A stretch of 45,850 bases of DNA from Candidatus Poribacteria bacterium (lineage in GTDB: Bacteria; Poribacteria; WGA-4E; WGA-3G): NCBI GenBank assembly GCA_022827885.1, contig JAJEIP010000130.1, positions 1 to 45,850 on the forward strand, written 5' to 3'. The translations under genes and the position numbers were made by a program. The notes below the pieces were generated by a model that was not told where the DNA came from, ran no database searches, and saw only the letters and a program-made list of their open reading frames with translations. Numbering within the stretch: position 1 is the stretch's first letter; the number at the start of each line of letters is the position of its first letter. Shown piece by piece: positions 24,642 through 34,492 of this stretch.

Positions 24642-24680
24642 ATTATAGCAGACCGCCGCATATTTTTCAAGACCGGTCTT
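24642..24680 (-). promoter_or_regulatory. trpDC promoter with adjacent 12-bp palindrome
   Basis: On the minus strand TTGAAA (24670-24665), 17-base spacer, TATAAT (24647-24642); predicted start near 24635, leaving a leader of about 26 bases, too short for a classical trp attenuator. The perfect palindrome AAGACCGGTCTT (24669-24680) abuts the -35 box and is a candidate operator. Confidence 0.7.
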
Positions 24681-24815
24681 CTGAATCTCGGCACAATTTA
24701 ATCTTAGACACAATTTGTATTTTTTCTCCACACGGTATAACATATCTTTATAGGAAGGATTGAGACTTGAGAACCTCCACCGTATTTTACAACGCGTCTA
24801 CAAAAAGGAAGAAAA

Positions 24816-25295
24816 ATGATCCGAAAATATAAGCAGAGTGACCTGCAAACACTTCGACAGATCACGGCTATCTGTTTTGCGAAGGTGTCCATAGACAAAA
24901 ATATTGAAGACCGGTTTGGGCGTATCGGCGATATGGCTTGGGAAGAACGCAAAATGTCGCACATTGATGACGATGCAGCAGCAAACCCGGACGGGCTGTT
25001 TGTGGCGGAGGTTGAAGGGGAGATTGCTGGCTACATCACAACTCGACTTAACCGCTCAACTCGCATCGGCGGGATCCCGAACCTCGCCGTGCTACCGCAG
25101 TTTCAACGCCGTGGTATCGGCAGGCAACTCATTGAAAAAGCGTTGGCGTATTTGCGGGCAGAAGGAATGCTCTACGCTCGGATTGAAACTCTGGAGCAGA
25201 ACCCGATAGGCACCAGTTTCTATCCATCTATGGGTTTTACAGAAGTCGCAAGGCAGATCCATTATATTCAACCGCTGTCAGAATCCAGCGATTAA
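24816..25295 (+). CDS. GNAT-family N-acetyltransferase
   Basis: 159 residues, normal for single-domain GNATs. The acetyl-CoA-binding motif A is visible as NLAVLPQFQRRGIGRQLIEK (about 89-108, Q/R-x-x-G-x-G within RRGIGR), preceded by the VAEVEGEIAGYI strand and followed by an ARIETLEQN...FYPSMGFTEVAR segment typical of the C-terminal half. It would acetylate an amine on a small molecule or protein; substrate unknown. AGGA is about six bases before the ATG. Divergent from trpDC, convergent with the DUF6785 gene. Confidence 0.87.
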   Translation: MIRKYKQSDLQTLRQITAICFAKVSIDKNIEDRFGRIGDMAWEERKMSHIDDDAAANPDGLFVAEVEGEIAGYITTRLNRSTRIGGIPNLAVLPQFQRRGIGRQLIEKALAYLRAEGMLYARIETLEQNPIGTSFYPSMGFTEVARQIHYIQPLSESSD

Positions 25296-25310
25296 AAAAA
25301 CAATCACGTT

Positions 25311-27236
25311 CTAAAATAAAAACCGGTACATGGGTTGATTTGTCGTAATTCCGATGAGGCTCCAGATACTACCGATGATGAATTCGCCTAAAATCAGTCC
25401 GAGGAAGAGTGGAATAAGTTTCCGGTGCGCACTCACACCCCCGTGTCGAAGAATAATCCATTTGAGGACGGAACTCACAAAAATCGAAAACCAGAATACG
25501 TTCATTGACCAACTGCTGGAGATCGCGAATCCAGCGGGATGAAAGGGCCACCAGAAGAGTCGCATCCGCATCACCATCAGGAAGCCGGTAATAAGGAAAC
25601 CGATACACATTGCGAGGATTGCGGGTACATCGGGTGCTCTCGGGGAGGTGAGCCAACTTTGGAGTCGATTGAAAGGTCTCCCGGCAAACCAATCCCGTGC
25701 CCCTTCAACATAAGAGATATGATAGAACGCCCAAAATGAGGCAAATGTCCCGACGACAATCGCAATGCACATTGCAATGAGCAACCGTCGGTTGGAAATT
25801 CCGGTGCGTTCTGCTAATTTAAATCCTTCCAAGATGTGTGGCATCGGATGTCCACGATAGGCGCGATTGAAGAAGAACAGGTACGCCATTATGGTTAAGT
25901 TGTGTGGTCCGAGGAGGCGCGTCCCGAAAATGCGAGGCATCATCTCATCAGGTCCAATGAAGTGCAAATCGTGGACAGGGGATCCGAGTTCGGCACGCAT
26001 TCGGGTCACCGCTGTAGAGATCGCGTAATAGATGCCGAAAAACACGAGAATCACCCAGATAGACATCCCCGCGGTTTTACAGAAACCGACGATAAAGACA
26101 AGACTCGCGATGAGACCTAAGAGTATCACACGATAGGACATCGGTTCGGCTGCGTCATCAACACGCGGATCGTTTTTAAACAACTTGCGCCCGACTTGTG
26201 CGAGGTGTTTTCGCGTCGCCACAATCGCGATGACGAACAAGCCGAGATATGCCCCGAAAGACTGTTCATCGGTGAAAGGGAAGTTCGGCATGCCGCGGAC
26301 GCCTAAGGCATCCCCGAAGACTCGCTCTGCCTTCCAGAAGAGGTAGAAAAACCAGCAGGAGAATGACAAATCCAGCGGAATAAAGAAAGCGATGCCGACC
26401 GCGAACGGAAACACGGCTATCGGACTCCATCCGATGGCACTCCAGGGTTTCTGTGTAAAGAACGGACGTAGATCGTAGAGTCTGCCGCCCAAACTCGGCA
26501 CAGTCGGATAGAGGTAGTGGAGTCCATTGAGGATGTCAATTGCGCCGGCGATACCGAAACCGAGCCACATCATTTTATTCGTCAGTAAGTTCGTTCTACC
26601 GCCACTTGTCAACTCAAGCGGTAATTGGATGATGGGGTAACTCAGTTTTTCGTGCTCTGTCCACTGTTTCCGAACGAGACTGTTAATACACACCATCAGG
26701 AAGACCATTGCACAGAGGAAGCCGCCCCAGACAAAAGTTGTTGTCAACCATCCTTGAACAGTTTCCCATTGATAAAGGGTTGTTTCACCGCGATAATACT
26801 CTGTTAAGAAAGATCTGTCCTTGACAGCCATCCAGTCAGGAATATACCGATGAAACAGGTCTACCCAGTCATTTTCTGGTGTGGCGTACCAGAATGCGTA
26901 GGGGATCATCGGAATCAATACGCGGAGTACATCGTGTCCTGCGAGTGAGGAAGCGATCGCTAACATGACATAAATCGTCAGCAATTCGCCTTGTTGCATT
27001 GCGATCCTTGGTGCTATCCGGACTAAGAAGAGGTTAACACCGATGATAACAAAGATGCAGAAGATGACGTTAAAGTAGAGGGAGATCGTGGTGGGATACC
27101 CTTGACCGGCAGAGTCCAGAATCCAGTACATGTTGGGAATAATAAGGACTGTACCAAGTAGAATCGCTCGCCATGATGCTCCATATTTGGGAGGTTCTCT
27201 GAATCTGTGAGGTTCCGAGGTCAATTCACTTTTCAA
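25311..27236 (-). CDS. DUF6785-family multi-pass membrane protein
   Basis: 641 residues with about 13 predicted membrane helices and charged loops; N-terminal segment RAILLGTVLIIPNMYWIL and later conserved-looking segments such as GMPNFPFTDEQSFGAYLGL and RMRAELGSPVHDLHFIGPDE. I associate this pattern with the large uncharacterised DUF6785/DUF6784 membrane proteins abundant in Planctomycetes, Poribacteria and relatives; a transport role is only a guess. Its C-terminus matches the partial gene at the left edge of this window. The start is a TTG without a good ribosome site and remains uncertain. It is divergent from the PhyH gene at 27462. Confidence 0.65.
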   Translation of the reverse strand: MKSELTSEPHRFREPPKYGASWRAILLGTVLIIPNMYWILDSAGQGYPTTISLYFNVIFCIFVIIGVNLFLVRIAPRIAMQQGELLTIYVMLAIASSLAGHDVLRVLIPMIPYAFWYATPENDWVDLFHRYIPDWMAVKDRSFLTEYYRGETTLYQWETVQGWLTTTFVWGGFLCAMVFLMVCINSLVRKQWTEHEKLSYPIIQLPLELTSGGRTNLLTNKMMWLGFGIAGAIDILNGLHYLYPTVPSLGGRLYDLRPFFTQKPWSAIGWSPIAVFPFAVGIAFFIPLDLSFSCWFFYLFWKAERVFGDALGVRGMPNFPFTDEQSFGAYLGLFVIAIVATRKHLAQVGRKLFKNDPRVDDAAEPMSYRVILLGLIASLVFIVGFCKTAGMSIWVILVFFGIYYAISTAVTRMRAELGSPVHDLHFIGPDEMMPRIFGTRLLGPHNLTIMAYLFFFNRAYRGHPMPHILEGFKLAERTGISNRRLLIAMCIAIVVGTFASFWAFYHISYVEGARDWFAGRPFNRLQSWLTSPRAPDVPAILAMCIGFLITGFLMVMRMRLFWWPFHPAGFAISSSWSMNVFWFSIFVSSVLKWIILRHGGVSAHRKLIPLFLGLILGEFIIGSIWSLIGITTNQPMYRFLF

Positions 27237-27366
27237 ATTACGTGATGCTTTCTGTCTATGACACGCCTGTTCGCGCTTGGATGGAGATTAAACAGCGTCC
27301 TTGGTTGCGGATCCCGTCGGACACTTTTGCTTTCAACACGTGTATTTTACCGATCATAAAATTACT

Positions 27367-27396
27367 TTGAAATTTTTTCGGTGTGTCCTGTATAAT
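27367..27396 (+). promoter_or_regulatory. Predicted promoter of the PhyH gene
   Basis: TTGAAA (27367-27372), 18-base spacer, TATAAT (27391-27396), in the 225-bp divergent gap. The predicted start is near 27403, about 59 bases before the ATG. Nothing else stands out in this gap. Confidence 0.6.
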
Positions 27397-27461
27397 GCAT
27401 AATACGATTTGAATCTCGATTAACAATCCAAGCTACTTCAGCACGCCAAAGGATAAACGCT

Positions 27462-28298
27462 ATGGATACTATAACAGATCTTAATCAAGCCGCAGTCTTT
27501 ACACCGGCGCATAGGGAATTTGTTGAAAACAATGGGTATTTGCTGATTAAAAACGCCCTACCGCCTGATGTCGTCGCGGACATTGATGCTGCCGTTGATG
27601 AGGTTTATGCGAAAGAGGAAGCCGCAGGTAGACTTGAGGCTGGTGGCAAATTAAACCTCCGTAACTGCATCACGCACCACGAAGCATTTCTCCAACTCCT
27701 TGACTGGCAAAAAACAGTGCCGCTCGCCTACGGGGTTCTCAATTGGAACGTGCAGATGATAACATCGCATCTGATTGTCCTCCCCTCAAAAGAGGAACCG
27801 CCGCCTGAGGTGAAGAACCGGATCGGCTTGCATCGCGACGGTGGCACGTCCCATGCTGAGATGCAGGAACCCCACCCGCGCATCATGCTCAAGATTGCTT
27901 ACGCCATCAGCGACCAATCCGACCCTGCCTCCGGTGCGACTGTGCTGGTGCCGGGGAGTAACCGATTGACGGGTAGACCCCCACTTGATCCAGATACAGG
28001 TCGGGCACGCGGTGCTATCTCTATGAATGTCAACGCCGGTGATGCCTTCCTCTTTGAACAACGGACATGGCACGGTATTGGACACAACTGGTCGGGTATG
28101 CCGCGGAAAACCATTTTTATGGGATATGCCTACCGATGGGTCAAACCGATGGATTATATCGCCATGCCTGATGAACTGGTTGCTAAGTGTAACCCAATTC
28201 AGAAGCAATTGATTGGGGTCGTCAGTGATCCGCTCAGTTACTATCTACCGCAGGAACAAGATGTACCGTTGCGGGCATTACTTGACGGACAGGATTAG
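27462..28298 (+). CDS. Phytanoyl-CoA dioxygenase (PhyH) family Fe(II)/2-oxoglutarate oxygenase
   Basis: 278 residues. Metal ligands His124-x-Asp126 (GLHRDGG) and His204 (TWHGIGHNW), with Arg215 eleven residues on as the 2-oxoglutarate contact. N-terminal FVENNGYLLIKNALPPDVV is the usual PhyH opening. It differs strongly from the PhyH protein at 6319-7056 outside the motifs, so the substrates probably differ. AGGA lies nine bases before the ATG. It stands alone, with its own promoter, convergent with the cytochrome gene. Substrate unknown. Confidence 0.88.
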   Translation: MDTITDLNQAAVFTPAHREFVENNGYLLIKNALPPDVVADIDAAVDEVYAKEEAAGRLEAGGKLNLRNCITHHEAFLQLLDWQKTVPLAYGVLNWNVQMITSHLIVLPSKEEPPPEVKNRIGLHRDGGTSHAEMQEPHPRIMLKIAYAISDQSDPASGATVLVPGSNRLTGRPPLDPDTGRARGAISMNVNAGDAFLFEQRTWHGIGHNWSGMPRKTIFMGYAYRWVKPMDYIAMPDELVAKCNPIQKQLIGVVSDPLSYYLPQEQDVPLRALLDGQD

Positions 28299-28339
28299 GT
28301 AGCGACCCTATATCGCGAAATGCGACGGCCCCCCTCTCC

Positions 28340-29245
28340 CTATTCCAGTTCACTTTCGAGCGAAAGGCTGTAGTCGAGCAGTGCATTTGCATAGGGTATG
28401 TTGTGAAGCCCGTACCCACTGTCGCCTTTAACCATGTCGTAGTTCAACTTTGCGTCAAGATAGGCTTGCGACGTTTTGTCAGGTGTAGCGTCAAGCATCG
28501 TTTTGACGGCTTGCATCTTTGCCTCTATTTCAGCACGATATTGTGGTAATTTCGTCTCCATACTGTTGTCGGCACTGTCGTGACAGCCCGCGGTGCTACA
28601 TGTCGAGAAATCCGCTTTGAATGTGTGGCCGCCGTGTTGTGCGACCGTCTCTGGATCCTCTTTCGCCATGTGGCAGTGCACGCATCGTTTTTTCATTGCG
28701 CGCACGTGTGGTGAGGGCATCCGTTTCACACCGGCCCCCTCGCGTCCAAGGAACATCTCCGACTGTGATTGATGGACGATCCCGGCACCTGCGCAACCGC
28801 AATCCATTTTATGGCACTCAACACACAATTTCCTCGCGGGTTTCACCAACAAGTGTTCCGATCTACTGTTGTGTGAATGGCATGAGGAGCAGGCAACGGC
28901 ATTTACCGCTGTCTCTATGTTATAGGTATGCCCTGGATAGACCCGATCGCTGAAAACTTCATAGCCAGAAGAGTGGCAGCTGAGGCACGAAGTCTGGAGC
29001 TCATAGGGACCCTCAATCAGATTGACAAGCGCATGCGAATGCCCGGCTTGCTTCCATTCTTGATAGGCAGGTTCAGTGCCGTGACACTTGACACACCCTT
29101 CAGCAAATGGAGTTGTTGGGTTAGGTGTAGCAGCCTCTACAGGTGCTGCGTGAAGCGTCGCAATATTGTCATAGCCACAAAGCGCGAAAAGGGCAACCGT
29201 TCCCATCAGTAGGGACAACCCTAAAAATAAGAAAACCTGTTTCAT
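28340..29245 (-). CDS. Exported multihaem c-type cytochrome (five CxxCH plus one Cx4CH)
   Basis: 301 residues with an N-terminal hydrophobic signal segment. Haem-binding motifs: CVKCH (51-55), CLSCH (87-91), CSSCH (119-123), CVECH (141-145), CVHCH (188-192), and CSTAGCH (216-222), which has four residues between the cysteines as in some cytochrome c3 proteins. A Cys-rich DCGCAG follows the fourth site. The C-terminal helix-rich segment (NYDMVKGDSGYGLHNIPYAN) is typical of periplasmic multihaem electron-transfer proteins. It should be matured by the Ccm system encoded later in the window. Electron partner unknown. AGGAG is 14 bases before the ATG, a loose spacing. Confidence 0.87.
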   Translation of the reverse strand: MKQVFLFLGLSLLMGTVALFALCGYDNIATLHAAPVEAATPNPTTPFAEGCVKCHGTEPAYQEWKQAGHSHALVNLIEGPYELQTSCLSCHSSGYEVFSDRVYPGHTYNIETAVNAVACSSCHSHNSRSEHLLVKPARKLCVECHKMDCGCAGAGIVHQSQSEMFLGREGAGVKRMPSPHVRAMKKRCVHCHMAKEDPETVAQHGGHTFKADFSTCSTAGCHDSADNSMETKLPQYRAEIEAKMQAVKTMLDATPDKTSQAYLDAKLNYDMVKGDSGYGLHNIPYANALLDYSLSLESELE

Positions 29246-29510
29246 TTTTTAATTTATTGCTCCTGGGCACCGCTCAATTTCATTTCGCGGTGGTTTTCGG
29301 TGATCCTATACGTATTTTGGATATCCGATATATTTTTTAAAACGAAACATCTCTAAGTCAACGATACCTTATCTTGATTAAATATCATACCTTAACCTTG
29401 CGAAATATGTCAATTTTTAATTATGCCTTGCGGTTCGGTCAGGTGCGTTGGGATTTTGCTGGACTCGCGAGAAATATCGATCTGAAGATCGGACTATAGG
29501 AGGGACTTTG

Positions 29511-30176
29511 ATGTCTCAATCTGGAAGCGGAATTAACCTTTTCAATGGTAAAAATATGGAGGGCTGGCTTGCCCGCGGTGGTGCCCCAGAACATGAATGG
29601 GATGCTGCTGGTAGCGTCGCCCTCAATCCTGACGATAGCAAACTGCTGACAACAACAGCAGGTGAAGGAATTTTTTACAACGGCGCCACTGGACGCACTA
29701 TCGATATCTACACCGAGGCTGAATACGGGGATTGTGAACTTCACATAGAATTTATAGTGCCACAAGGCTCTAACTCCGGTGTCTATCTCATGGGGAGATA
29801 CGAGATCCAGATATTAGATAGTTGGGGTGAAACGGACCTTCGCTATGGAAGCTGCGGCGGTGTATATTGCCGTTGGATCGACAATCAACCGGTAGATGGC
29901 GTGCCGCCGCGCGTCAATGCGAGTAACCCACCCGGTGAGTGGCAGACTTATGACATCACCTTCCGCGCCCCAAAATTCGATGCTGAAGGTAATAAGATTG
30001 CCAATGCGACTTTCGTCAAAGTGGTGTGGAATGGACAGGTAATTCACGAAGATGTTGAAGTGGTGGGTTGTACACGCGGGACAATGATTGAAGATGAAGC
30101 GGCTACGGGTCCGTTAATGTTGCAAGGTGACCATGGACCTGTTGCCTTTCGAAATGTCGTGCTGGAACCTGCTTAA
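29511..30176 (+). CDS. DUF1080 (3-keto-disaccharide hydrolase-like) protein
   Basis: 221 residues from the ATG at 29511, which follows AGGAGG by seven bases; a frame opening at 29448 lacks support. It has the DUF1080 layout: opening INLFNGKNMEGWLARGG, then YTEAEYGDCELHIEFIVPQG, SNSGVYLMGRYEIQILDSWG, and a C-terminal GPLMLQGDHGPVAFRNV. The family has a concanavalin-like lectin fold, and some members hydrolyse 3-keto-glycosides. No signal peptide is evident, so it may be cytosolic. It lies 109 bases before a Gfo/Idh/MocA oxidoreductase gene, a common pairing for keto-sugar metabolism. The 265-bp gap upstream holds no gene and no convincing promoter. Confidence 0.88.
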   Translation: MSQSGSGINLFNGKNMEGWLARGGAPEHEWDAAGSVALNPDDSKLLTTTAGEGIFYNGATGRTIDIYTEAEYGDCELHIEFIVPQGSNSGVYLMGRYEIQILDSWGETDLRYGSCGGVYCRWIDNQPVDGVPPRVNASNPPGEWQTYDITFRAPKFDAEGNKIANATFVKVVWNGQVIHEDVEVVGCTRGTMIEDEAATGPLMLQGDHGPVAFRNVVLEPA

Positions 30177-30285
30177 ACTGTCTTGACGACAAGTATATTA
30201 TCCGAAAGTAAGGACTGTAGCGTAAACTGTTAGTTTTGCACTACAAGCACTTTTTATTTAACTCATGTTGTACTAAGGAAAGATC

Positions 30286-31374
30286 ATGGAAAAACTGAAA
30301 CTTGGTGTTATTGGGGCAGGCGGTATTGTCTGCCGGATGCATCTGCCGGATCTCGCAGAAGACAACGATTTCGAAGTGAGTGTCATCGGTGGCAGACGCG
30401 AACACCGTCTCAAACATCAATGTCAAGAATTCGATATACCCCGCTGGACCCAGGATTACGACGCAATCATCGCTGATGATACGCTTGATGCGATACTTGT
30501 CGGGACGCCACATCCTCTACACGTCTCATGGGGTATCAAAGCGTTGGAAGCCGGCAAACATGTGCTCATGCAAAAACCGCTCTGTGGGGATATGGATGAA
30601 GCGAATCAATTTGTGGCGGCAACCGAAGCGAGTGGCAAAACGGTGATGTGTCTTCCACATTTCAACGCCGCTATCTATAAGATCCGTCAATTGATTGCGG
30701 AGAATGCGATTGGTCGGGTATCGGGTGCGCGGATGCGGAGCAGTCATGGCGGTCCCGAAATCTACTATGCGGAGATTCGTGATATCTTCGGTGAATCTGG
30801 CGATGATCTGTGGTTCTTCGATGCGAAACAGGCAAGCGTCGGTGCGCTTTTCGACATGGGAGTTTATGCCGTTTCGGGTCTCGTTGCGATGCTCGGCACG
30901 TTCAAGCGGGTGACTGGCTTCGTTTCTACCTTCGACAAACCGACAGCCTTAGAAGATGTGGCGACCCTCGTGCTTGAGATGCAATCGGGGGGCATTGTCA
31001 CTGCGGAGACGAGTTGGTGTGATCCCGCGCGCACAGGTGAAGCGAGTGTGCACGGCACGGCGGGCAAATTCACGATGCCCGGCGCAGAGGGCGCGACGCT
31101 CAGTCAGTGGACACCGACCTCTTATACACGTGAACACGCGCCTGTTGATGTTAAAGCGATCGACTGTTCCGATGCAGCACCGAGCGGCATGCACACACAT
31201 TTTGCGGAGTGTATCCGTGAGGGAACGCAACCGCCGCTCTCAAACGCGTACACGGCGCGGCATGTCACTGAGATTCTGCTTGCGGGACTCAAATCCTCTG
31301 AAATGGGTAAGGCAATAGAATTGACAACAGAAGCAGACAATTGTGGAAATTGTTCATCGTCGGACTGTTGTTAA
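30286..31374 (+). CDS. Gfo/Idh/MocA-family oxidoreductase with cysteine-rich tail
   Basis: 362 residues. The Rossmann N-terminus has GVIGAGGIVCRMH (about 7-19), DAILVGTPHPLH, and GKHVLMQKPLCGDMDEA, where the usual EKP is QKP (the lysine is kept). The C-terminal half has the family's mixed sheet. These NAD(P)-dependent enzymes oxidise or reduce sugars and sugar derivatives. Unusually, the protein ends in C353-GN-C356-SSSD-C361-C362, a short cysteine-rich tail not expected in the family. AGGA lies about seven bases before the ATG. It likely works with the adjacent DUF1080 protein. Confidence 0.88.
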   Translation: MEKLKLGVIGAGGIVCRMHLPDLAEDNDFEVSVIGGRREHRLKHQCQEFDIPRWTQDYDAIIADDTLDAILVGTPHPLHVSWGIKALEAGKHVLMQKPLCGDMDEANQFVAATEASGKTVMCLPHFNAAIYKIRQLIAENAIGRVSGARMRSSHGGPEIYYAEIRDIFGESGDDLWFFDAKQASVGALFDMGVYAVSGLVAMLGTFKRVTGFVSTFDKPTALEDVATLVLEMQSGGIVTAETSWCDPARTGEASVHGTAGKFTMPGAEGATLSQWTPTSYTREHAPVDVKAIDCSDAAPSGMHTHFAECIREGTQPPLSNAYTARHVTEILLAGLKSSEMGKAIELTTEADNCGNCSSSDCC

Positions 31375-31425
31375 GAGGTCATCAAACTAACGGCAGAAGA
31401 GACAGGTAATTAGGAAGGAAAAGGG

Positions 31426-31453
31426 AGGCGTGCTTCATGTAGGCGCGCCTTTT
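31426..31453 (+). terminator. Likely terminator after the Gfo/Idh/MocA gene
   Basis: AGGCGTGC (31426-31433) pairs with GCGCGCCT (31443-31450) around a 9-base loop, followed by TTT; a GC-rich stem with a short T-tract 52 bases past the stop codon. The hairpin core resembles the palindromes at 6262 and 10361, so it may instead be an interspersed repeat serving as a terminator. Confidence 0.45.
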
Positions 31454-31483
31454 CGCCGCGCCCACACGAAACGCTCTAAAGGT

Positions 31484-31915
31484 CTAACCTAAACTGGCGT
31501 GCAATTCATACCAGTCATCAAGATTATTGAGATTAACCGCGTCTAAGATGGAGCCATCATCTTCAATGCTGCTTGCACCGAGGATACTCCCACGGGTATC
31601 ATCGTCGTGATTATAGCCTGAAATCGCAGCGTTCAGTTCAGCAACTGCCGCATCGTCAAAACTTCCGTTTTCCGAAACCCAGGCTTCAAACTGTGGATAG
31701 GTAGGGGAATTGTCACCGATATATGCCAATGTAGCGTCTTTGTCCAGACCGAGTCCATCTAATACCATTTGATCGAAACCTGCGCCGCATGCTGGATAAT
31801 CTTCATGGAGCTGCCCCTTGGCATCCATTAGCACTTTCGACCAGAATCGCGGGAGGTGCAACACGCCGAGTGGTCCTGCAACCCCGGAACTAATTGTCGG
31901 AATCATTCCTGCCAT
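31484..31915 (-). CDS. Small protein resembling DUF5069
   Basis: 143 residues. The pattern LPRFWSKVLMDAKGQL..., CGAGFDQMVLDGLGLD, and a later YPQFEAWVSENG recalls the DUF5069 family of small cytosolic proteins of unknown function; I assign it with moderate confidence only. GGAG lies eight bases before the ATG. It reads on the same strand as ftsB upstream but is separated from it by 156 bp containing a strong hairpin, and it converges with the Gfo/Idh/MocA gene. Confidence 0.6.
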   Translation of the reverse strand: MAGMIPTISSGVAGPLGVLHLPRFWSKVLMDAKGQLHEDYPACGAGFDQMVLDGLGLDKDATLAYIGDNSPTYPQFEAWVSENGSFDDAAVAELNAAISGYNHDDDTRGSILGASSIEDDGSILDAVNLNNLDDWYELHASLG

Positions 31916-31951
31916 TCTCTGTTCTCCTTCTTATGAATGTTGTGAATAATA

Positions 31952-31989
31952 GGCGGGCACCATCGGCACAAGAGGTGCCGTTGCCTGCC
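31952..31989. repeat. Strong intergenic hairpin between ftsB and the DUF5069-like gene
   Basis: GGCGGGC (31952-31958) pairs with GCCTGCC (31983-31989, one G-U) and CGGCAC (31964-31969) with GTGCCG (31975-31980), a two-part stem with 5-base loop. On the minus strand it is followed only by an AT-rich stretch (TATTATTC), so termination after ftsB is possible but weak. Confidence 0.55.
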
Positions 31990-32071
31990 ATGCGAAATTC
32001 CATGTCATTATAGCACAACGGAGAAAAAAAGCCAAGGGAAATTTAAGCGAATTTTGCGAACCCGTTATAAA

Positions 32072-32359
32072 TTATTGAACCGCCTCGGGTTTAACAACTT
32101 TAAATTTGAGTTCACCCGGCTTGATATAGCCAAGCCGTTTTCTGGCGAGGCGTTCCTTTGTGAGTCTGTCGTCTTGTAGCATTTCGACGCGTTGTTTAAG
32201 CTGATCGCGTTCCGCTTCCAATTCCCGTAGCTCAGCACGGTAGGCTTCTTCCGCAAGCTGCGCCTGTTGCCAGTCCCCATACCCGTTCATAAATTGCCTG
32301 ACACTCACCAGGAGTAAAGCGAGCGCGATGAGGAATAAGATCGGGCGAAAAATACGCAT
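32072..32359 (-). CDS. ftsB: FtsB/DivIC-type septum formation initiator
   Basis: 95 residues from the ATG at 32359; an upstream extension of the frame into the enolase gene has no support. It has a short N-terminus, one membrane helix (PILFLIALALLLVSVRQF), then a charged coiled coil (AELRELEAERDQLKQRVEML), and a C-terminal LARKRLGYIKPGE motif typical of FtsB/DivIC. It belongs to the divisome (FtsB with FtsL and FtsQ), spanning the inner membrane with the coiled coil in the periplasm. It lies 64 bases after eno on the same strand, the common eno-ftsB arrangement, which supports the call. Confidence 0.87.
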   Translation of the reverse strand: MRIFRPILFLIALALLLVSVRQFMNGYGDWQQAQLAEEAYRAELRELEAERDQLKQRVEMLQDDRLTKERLARKRLGYIKPGELKFKVVKPEAVQ

Positions 32360-32423
32360 GGATATACCTTTGAAAGAGATATTTCGGGACAGCGCGAAGG
32401 CTGCCCCATGCCAATACAAGCGT

Positions 32424-33740
<1,317 letters not shown>

Positions 33741-33773
33741 TTAATAACTGCCTTCTTTAATGACTGAAGGGCA

Positions 33774-34466
33774 TTATTCTTCAATAACGGCATCTGCGAG
33801 TAGATACGCAGCGGCTAAAAAGATTAAACTATATGCGGCGATCAATTTCAGCCAGAATCCACCCTCTAATCCACCGGTTACCAGCAGTGAAACAGTGGAT
33901 TTTGCACCGCCCATAATGATTGGAATCACGAGCGGAAGTAGAATGACGGAAAGCAGACTTTCACCGCCATTTGCGCTTGTAGACATGCCCGCTAACAGGA
34001 CACCCACAGCGCAAAAACCGAGCGTACCGACACTCAGCACGCCAAAGAGTTTCAATAATATGCCCACCGTCACTACGTCAAGCAGATCTAAGAATTGAAG
34101 TGCGATAGGCGTGATGACAATTTCCAGCAGAAATAGAAATACGACGTTGCTAACGACTTTGGAGAGGTAGAGGTTACTTGCATCAACACCAGTAAGCCGA
34201 ATACCGTCTATTGCCCCGTGCGAGCGTTCTAAGGTGAATGAACGGTTCAAACTAATAATCCCTGCGAAAACGAACGCTGCCCAGAGGACACTGGCGGTTA
34301 ATTTTCCACGCTCTACCTTTTCAGGAAAAATCGGACCGAACGCAAAAGCGAAGATAAGGACGACCAGGACGCTGAAAACGAAGATTAATACCAACGTCTC
34401 CTTTGAACGGAATTGAAGTCCAAGATCCTTACGAATCAACGCGCCAATTTGCCGGAATGCCTTCAT
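33774..34466 (-). CDS. ccmB: Haem exporter membrane protein CcmB
   Basis: 230 residues and about six membrane helices, the usual CcmB size. The N-terminus (IGALIRKDLGLQFRSKETL) and the LNRSFTLERSHGAIDGIRLTG block are characteristic. With CcmA it forms the ATPase unit that releases holo-CcmE from the CcmC complex in System I cytochrome c maturation. It follows ccmA by 26 bases. ccmC, which normally follows, is absent: the next gene is eno. Confidence 0.93.
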   Translation of the reverse strand: MKAFRQIGALIRKDLGLQFRSKETLVLIFVFSVLVVLIFAFAFGPIFPEKVERGKLTASVLWAAFVFAGIISLNRSFTLERSHGAIDGIRLTGVDASNLYLSKVVSNVVFLFLLEIVITPIALQFLDLLDVVTVGILLKLFGVLSVGTLGFCAVGVLLAGMSTSANGGESLLSVILLPLVIPIIMGGAKSTVSLLVTGGLEGGFWLKLIAAYSLIFLAAAYLLADAVIEE

Positions 34467-34492
34467 ATTTATCTCGGTTTGAAAGAGACGCT

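Noticed and set aside
24609-24642. Longer trpD start at 24642
   Set aside because: It overlaps the -10 box; a GTG at 24609 has a strong AGGAGG eight bases upstream.
31952-31989. tRNA-like fold
   Set aside because: It forms a single hairpin only, with no cloverleaf or TPsiC motif.
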